Source: Leishmania mexicana MHOM/GT/2001/U1103 (lineage: Eukaryota > Euglenozoa > Kinetoplastea > Trypanosomatida > Trypanosomatidae). From it: DNA of 64,000 bases. How positions within the stretch are numbered: position 1 is the stretch's first letter; every line of letters starts with the position of its first letter. Both the position numbers and the translations under genes were made by a program. The notes under the pieces were generated by a model that did not search any database, was not told the DNA's origin, and was given only the letters and a program-made list of their open reading frames with translations. The stretch is from assembly GCF_000234665.1 (NCBI RefSeq), contig NC_018316.1, positions 1 to 64,000 of the forward strand, written 5' to 3'. Positions 59,839 to 64,000 of this stretch are shown in pieces.

Positions 59839-62800
59839 ATGGTCCAGCTAGAGCAGAAGCACGCGTCTGCTGTAGCGGCAGACGCGCAGGCGGAGAGCGA
59901 CACCACCGTGATGCATCAGGGCCCGGTGCCGCCGCCGCCGCCTCCCGAGGAATTGGTCACTGACGCAGGCCCCAGTGCCGCTGAGGTGCCGCTGGGCGAT
60001 CCGGTCGAGTTTATACTTGACCGCGTCGACTCCATCGAGCGATGGCGCTCGACAGTCGCGCGTCTGAACCTGACGCAGCTGGGCGTCTCGCTGGTGCGCG
60101 GTGTACTGCGACGCGGTCGCTGGTCGACGCCGCCGATGCGTGTTTTCGATGCCGCAGAGAAAACAGCTCTGGGAACGGATGCGGCAGAAGCGGAGGAGTC
60201 CGTCCAGCCGTTTTGCCCATCGCAGCCGGTGCCACCGTGGCTTCGTCCCCATACGTCGTTCGAGGCCAGGCAGATGATTACGCAGGCGAACGAGCAAGAT
60301 GAAGCTGCAAGGATTCTCGCGAGGGGCGTTGCCTCTCCAGCACCGGGGCAGGCAGCACATCACCCGCCCAATGACCACCGTCGTGCACATCCCTCCATGC
60401 AGTCCAGTGTTGCTCGGCGCGCGCTCGCGCAGACGGCCAGCCGCGCCTCTGTGCCGCTTTACATGGGTATGCTGATCGCCTTTATTGGACACGGTGTGGC
60501 GTCCATGTACAACGCAGACACAGAGACCGGCCCGCTCGATGCGAGTGGTGCAGCGGCAGGGCAATCCGTCCAGACACCGGCGCCGACATCTGGTTCCGTC
60601 GCCGGCGGCTTGCCCACGTCTAGCCGCCATCTGCACTTCACCACCGAGATGAACAGCGCACTCCACGAGGTTCACCGTGCAACGGCTGAGGTGATCTGCA
60701 TGGTCGATGACGGGTCGAAGGCGATGCACGCGCTCGCAGCGGCCGCACTCCAGTCGGCTGACAAAGCGGCAACGTATCTGTCGGACGAGGATGAGCGGGT
60801 GCAGAAGATGCGCCACGCGCAGCTCGGCCGATCCTGTCGTCACCTTAGCCGCATCGTGGCAAATCTCTACTCTCTCGTGTCCCTCCTGGACTTCTTTGCC
60901 GTGGAGAGTGCGTCCTTGCCGACGCCGACGCCAAGCACCGCGGCAGCCAGTGGCGCAGGCCACCCGAACATGAACAGCACCAACGCCGGCTTCCTGTCGA
61001 CATCCTCTGCTTCGGCGGTCGCAGCAGTGGCGATGGAGGAGCACGGCGCTCAGACGACTACTGTGGCCCCGTACGCAGACAGCGGTGCTCCCAGTGCCAC
61101 ATCCACGCCCTCCGCCAGTAAGAAACATGTCGCCAGCGCGACCGCGTTGACCGCGCACCCCTATACGACGGAGCGCTTCCGTGAGCTTTTTGATGCATCT
61201 GGCCACTTGCCGCAGAGCGTGTGGAAGGTGTTCTCCGCCGTCGCCACCACATTAGCCCAGTTTGCAGTGTCCTGGTCCCTCACAACGGGTGATGTGCAGA
61301 GTCGGCAAGCATTCAACGCCGCAGCATGCGTGATACTCGGCGAGGATCAGCGCTGCCTGCTGTTGCAGCTGCATCGGCTGTGTGCGCGGTTTATCGTGCT
61401 GCGTCACCGAGTGTACGCACTGCACCCTGTCAACTCTCTGCACTTCAAGGTGAAGCAGATGTTGGAGTGGAACGGCTTCCTCAACGCCGACGTGCCGGAT
61501 GCGTGGTCGTACAACAACGGTGACATTGACCGATGCGACTTCCACTCTGATCGACTGCACAACACCTACGCGCGCGGCCTTCAGTGGAGCGTTAACTCAA
61601 GCAACAAGATGGCGCTTCAAGGGGTGGTTGCGTGCCCGTACACCACCGCTGCGCGCGGCTCAGCGCTGCGTCGGATGAAGGAGTCGAGCGCGTTTTCTCC
61701 AGGCGGCAGCGCCGTCAGTGGCGGGGGGCTCGTTAACACTGCGAGCGATGGCGGTGCATCAGCCCCGCTCTCTCTGCTCGCCTCATTCGCCTCTGCCGGG
61801 GCGAACGGCGGCTTCAACACCGCCTTCGCCGGGCTTCTGGCAGCGCCACTGTCGTCGACATCTGTGGCGCCGACGCAGAGCTTCAGCGTGGCCGCACTAT
61901 CCCAGCTCTCCGTCGTGCCGGGCTACGTTGGACTGCGGAACAACGGTAACATGTGCTTCCTCAACAGCGTTGTGCAGCTTCTCGGCAGCGCTGCGCTGTT
62001 CCGCGACGATCTCGTGGCACGATTGCAGGACGCCGTCTTCTGCAACTCGATGCACGCCGATCACCAGCCTCCTGCAGCCGCTTGCGCGGCTGATGCCCAT
62101 GCGATGGCGGCTCTCTTTACCAAGTATGGATGTCGCCTCGCCATGGCGCTTCTGCTCAGTGAGATGCAGTGGCGCGGGTCGCATCAACACAGACGCCTCC
62201 CGGTATTGCCGGACTACCTCACCCCACACCTGCCGCCGGCGTTCGATGACCGTCGACAGCATGACGCCTCGGAGTTCTGGCACGCCCTGATGGACAAGCT
62301 GGATGCGCCGAACCAGCCCGGGGGGCCGGTGGTGGCGCGATGGTTTAGTGGCCGAACGGCGACGACGATGACGTGTGTCACCTGCCACCACACACGCTTG
62401 CACACCAACACCTTCTGGGATCTCTCGATCCCACTTCTGCGCGTTACCTCGACTCCCTCCGTACCAGCGCCGGTGGGAGGCGGCGCGCCGACGCCACCTG
62501 GAGCAATGGTGACCACGGCTGGCCGGCTGGTGAGCCAGGTAGAGGTGCAGCACTTTGCCCGCGCCACCGCCGTGACCACCACCTACGCGAGCTCGCCAGC
62601 ATCCGACTTTCCAGCCAGCACATTGGTCACGACAGATGCATCTGCGGAGCTGGAAGCGGTGGAGCGCGCAGAAGAGGAGGCAGGAGAGAGAGTCAACAGC
62701 AAAACAGCGCTGACCCGGCGCCCCATCGTGCCCAGCAGTGTAGCCGAGCCGTACTCACGCACGCCGCTGCCGTCCTCGATAGTGGCGGCCAACGAAGCAC

Positions 62801-64000
62801 CCAAAACGCTTCAGCACCTGCTGCTCTATGTGCTACACCCGACTCTCAACAAGGAGCTCTTGCACGGCAGCAACGCCCTCGACTGCGAGCACTGCGGCCG
62901 ACGCACCGACACAGAGCTCACAACACGCCTTGTCGCCGAGGTCGACAGGGAGATCGAGCCAGGGGTCGACCCAGTGGCGGCAGGTGCGCCGGAAGAAAGT
63001 GGTGTAGGCGTCGGGCAAGAAGCGCGCGTCTCTTCCGGCGGCAGCGGCGCTGCCGCCGCGTGGAAACGTCACGTTGAAGGCGAGTCGCCCACACCCCGCA
63101 CAGGGGATGCGCGAGTGTCACCACAGAATGGGTCAGCCTGCGTGGAGCAGGACTTGGCACTGCCGCACTCTCTCACCGACACGGCGGCCGGAGGTGGTCT
63201 CCCATACTACCTCGTTGTTCAGCTGAACCGCTTTGCGTACCGGCGCGTCACGCAGTCCTACGAAAAGCTCGCCGATGGCGTGCCTCTGAATGAGGTCATC
63301 GTCGTCCCGGTGTACCCCGAGGCCACTGAGCCGAAAGACGGAGCGGCATCCCCGGTCGATTCGCAAGGGCTCAACGCACAGACTGCAATGTCCAACGAGG
63401 AGGAAGGCAACGCCAACACGCAGCGTGGAGACGACGGCCGCCACGGCGCCCCTGCCGATCGAACTCCGACAGCACTGCGCTCTGCAGCACCAGCGCTTCC
63501 GGTGTGGGTCGCGTACCGTCTGCAGTCAATCATCATCCACAGGGGCTCCACGCCTAACAGCGGCCACTACTTCGCCCTCACGCGCCGCCTCCCAGCGGTG
63601 CCGGCGCCGGTGAACGTCAGTGAAAGCAGCCACGACGAAGACGGCGAAGACAATGCCAGTTCTGCTTCTGACCTGTCGTCCATGCGCGCGTACGTGAAGG
63701 ATCTGGGGGCTGCCCTAACGGATTGCCTGCACACCGAGCGTTACTTCTCCTACGCGGAAATTGTGCAGCCAACAGCGGGCGCAGAAGGCGAGGGTTCGTC
63801 GGTGTGTGCCGATGTGGAGGGTGCAGAGCCACCGTCGCAGGACAGGCCCGCTACGGCTTCTCTGTCGAGAGGCACGGCGGAGACGATGCCGTCGCCGGCG
63901 CTTTCTCCGCCACCAGTTCTTCCAGCCGCCGCTGTTTCGGTGAGCGGCGACGGCCTGTACGAGAACTGGGTGATGCTGAACGACTCCAACGTGCAGCCCG
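59839..64000 (+). CDS. Ubiquitin-specific protease (C19), 3' end outside the window
   Basis: One open frame from ATG 59839 to the window edge, 1387 codons without a stop. Residues 1-650 are a low-complexity N-terminal extension with helical parts. The catalytic domain starts with the Cys box GLRNNGNMCFLNSVVQ (catalytic C706), continues with a QHDASEFW box, two CxxC zinc-ribbon pairs (CVTC and CEHC) separated by a long insert, and the His box STPNSGHYFALTR (H1243), and nearly ends with LYENWVMLNDSNVQP, where D1382 is the expected third catalytic residue. It is therefore close to complete. It cleaves ubiquitin from proteins; the target is unknown. The Cys box has Met for the usual Thr and Phe for Tyr, both tolerable changes. 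Start chosen from the ATG 21 bases after an in-frame stop. Confidence 0.92.
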   Translation, partial: MVQLEQKHASAVAADAQAESDTTVMHQGPVPPPPPPEELVTDAGPSAAEVPLGDPVEFILDRVDSIERWRSTVARLNLTQLGVSLVRGVLRRGRWSTPPMRVFDAAEKTALGTDAAEAEESVQPFCPSQPVPPWLRPHTSFEARQMITQANEQDEAARILARGVASPAPGQAAHHPPNDHRRAHPSMQSSVARRALAQTASRASVPLYMGMLIAFIGHGVASMYNADTETGPLDASGAAAGQSVQTPAPTSGSVAGGLPTSSRHLHFTTEMNSALHEVHRATAEVICMVDDGSKAMHALAAAALQSADKAATYLSDEDERVQKMRHAQLGRSCRHLSRIVANLYSLVSLLDFFAVESASLPTPTPSTAAASGAGHPNMNSTNAGFLSTSSASAVAAVAMEEHGAQTTTVAPYADSGAPSATSTPSASKKHVASATALTAHPYTTERFRELFDASGHLPQSVWKVFSAVATTLAQFAVSWSLTTGDVQSRQAFNAAACVILGEDQRCLLLQLHRLCARFIVLRHRVYALHPVNSLHFKVKQMLEWNGFLNADVPDAWSYNNGDIDRCDFHSDRLHNTYARGLQWSVNSSNKMALQGVVACPYTTAARGSALRRMKESSAFSPGGSAVSGGGLVNTASDGGASAPLSLLASFASAGANGGFNTAFAGLLAAPLSSTSVAPTQSFSVAALSQLSVVPGYVGLRNNGNMCFLNSVVQLLGSAALFRDDLVARLQDAVFCNSMHADHQPPAAACAADAHAMAALFTKYGCRLAMALLLSEMQWRGSHQHRRLPVLPDYLTPHLPPAFDDRRQHDASEFWHALMDKLDAPNQPGGPVVARWFSGRTATTMTCVTCHHTRLHTNTFWDLSIPLLRVTSTPSVPAPVGGGAPTPPGAMVTTAGRLVSQVEVQHFARATAVTTTYASSPASDFPASTLVTTDASAELEAVERAEEEAGERVNSKTALTRRPIVPSSVAEPYSRTPLPSSIVAANEAPKTLQHLLLYVLHPTLNKELLHGSNALDCEHCGRRTDTELTTRLVAEVDREIEPGVDPVAAGAPEESGVGVGQEARVSSGGSGAAAAWKRHVEGESPTPRTGDARVSPQNGSACVEQDLALPHSLTDTAAGGGLPYYLVVQLNRFAYRRVTQSYEKLADGVPLNEVIVVPVYPEATEPKDGAASPVDSQGLNAQTAMSNEEEGNANTQRGDDGRHGAPADRTPTALRSAAPALPVWVAYRLQSIIIHRGSTPNSGHYFALTRRLPAVPAPVNVSESSHDEDGEDNASSASDLSSMRAYVKDLGAALTDCLHTERYFSYAEIVQPTAGAEGEGSSVCADVEGAEPPSQDRPATASLSRGTAETMPSPALSPPPVLPAAAVSVSGDGLYENWVMLNDSNVQP

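Noticed and set aside
59848..61206. Minus-strand frame of 452 codons
   Set aside because: It lies opposite the plus-strand ubiquitin protease frame, which is open to the window end and carries clear catalytic motifs.
1..64000. CRISPR arrays, operons with ribosome binding sites, rRNA or tRNA genes, strand-switch region
   Set aside because: None seen. The window is eukaryotic, all supported genes share one strand, and no clear tRNA or rRNA signature was noticed by eye, although small RNAs in spacers cannot be excluded.

Overview
The window is the left end of a trypanosomatid chromosome, most likely from the Leishmaniinae (Leishmania or a close relative). It opens with a CCCTAA telomere array. 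Every supported protein gene lies on the plus strand and points away from the telomere. No gene shows an intron, and the genes are separated by long pyrimidine-rich, CA/TG-rich spacers carrying polypyrimidine-AG signals typical of spliced-leader trans-splicing and polycistronic transcription. The gene order near the end (eIF2B alpha, a PITH protein, proteasome beta-1, DAP3/mS29) is, from memory, like the left end of L. major chromosome 12; I cannot check that here.

Layout. 1-276: telomere, with 36 CCCTAA units followed by 10 units of a CCCGTA variant. 277-2251: gene-free subtelomere. 2252-12403: compact, visibly less GC-rich housekeeping block: a hypothetical protein, eIF2B alpha, a PITH-domain protein, proteasome beta-1, DAP3/mS29, a small hypothetical protein, a PPP-fold pseudophosphatase and an isochorismatase-fold MAR1-like protein. 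13269-19124: a coiled-coil protein, a tiny tail-anchored protein, a conserved hypothetical and a mitochondrial PPR-like protein. 19660-23440: a heavily frameshifted and stop-ridden relic of an ATP-dependent DNA ligase most like DNA ligase III. 24379 to the end: longer GC-rich genes with long spacers: a Plus3+RING protein, a FYVE-like coiled-coil protein, a 1374-aa coiled-coil protein, a protein kinase with a large insert, a seven-span APH-1-like membrane protein, a giant LRR protein, the mannosyltransferase ALG9, an IQ/PHD protein, a 909-aa unknown, and a ubiquitin-specific protease cut by the window end.

The genes do not form one functional pathway, as expected for trypanosomatid directional clusters. 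Recurrent themes are translation (eIF2B, mitoribosome), protein turnover (proteasome, RING, USP) and long coiled-coil proteins that may be cytoskeletal.

The most interesting item is the ligase relic. Ligase motifs I, III, IIIa, IV, V and VI can be read in order across shifting frames, followed by BRCT-like debris. As far as I know, trypanosomatids use ligase I and two kinetoplast ligases and are not credited with a ligase III, so this may record the loss of a repair enzyme. Other items of interest are the inactive phosphatase, the sharp telomere-variant block and the possible APH-1 subunit.

Starts were set at the first ATG after a plausible splice acceptor. Several reading frames extend further upstream only through non-ATG codons, and those extensions were not used.
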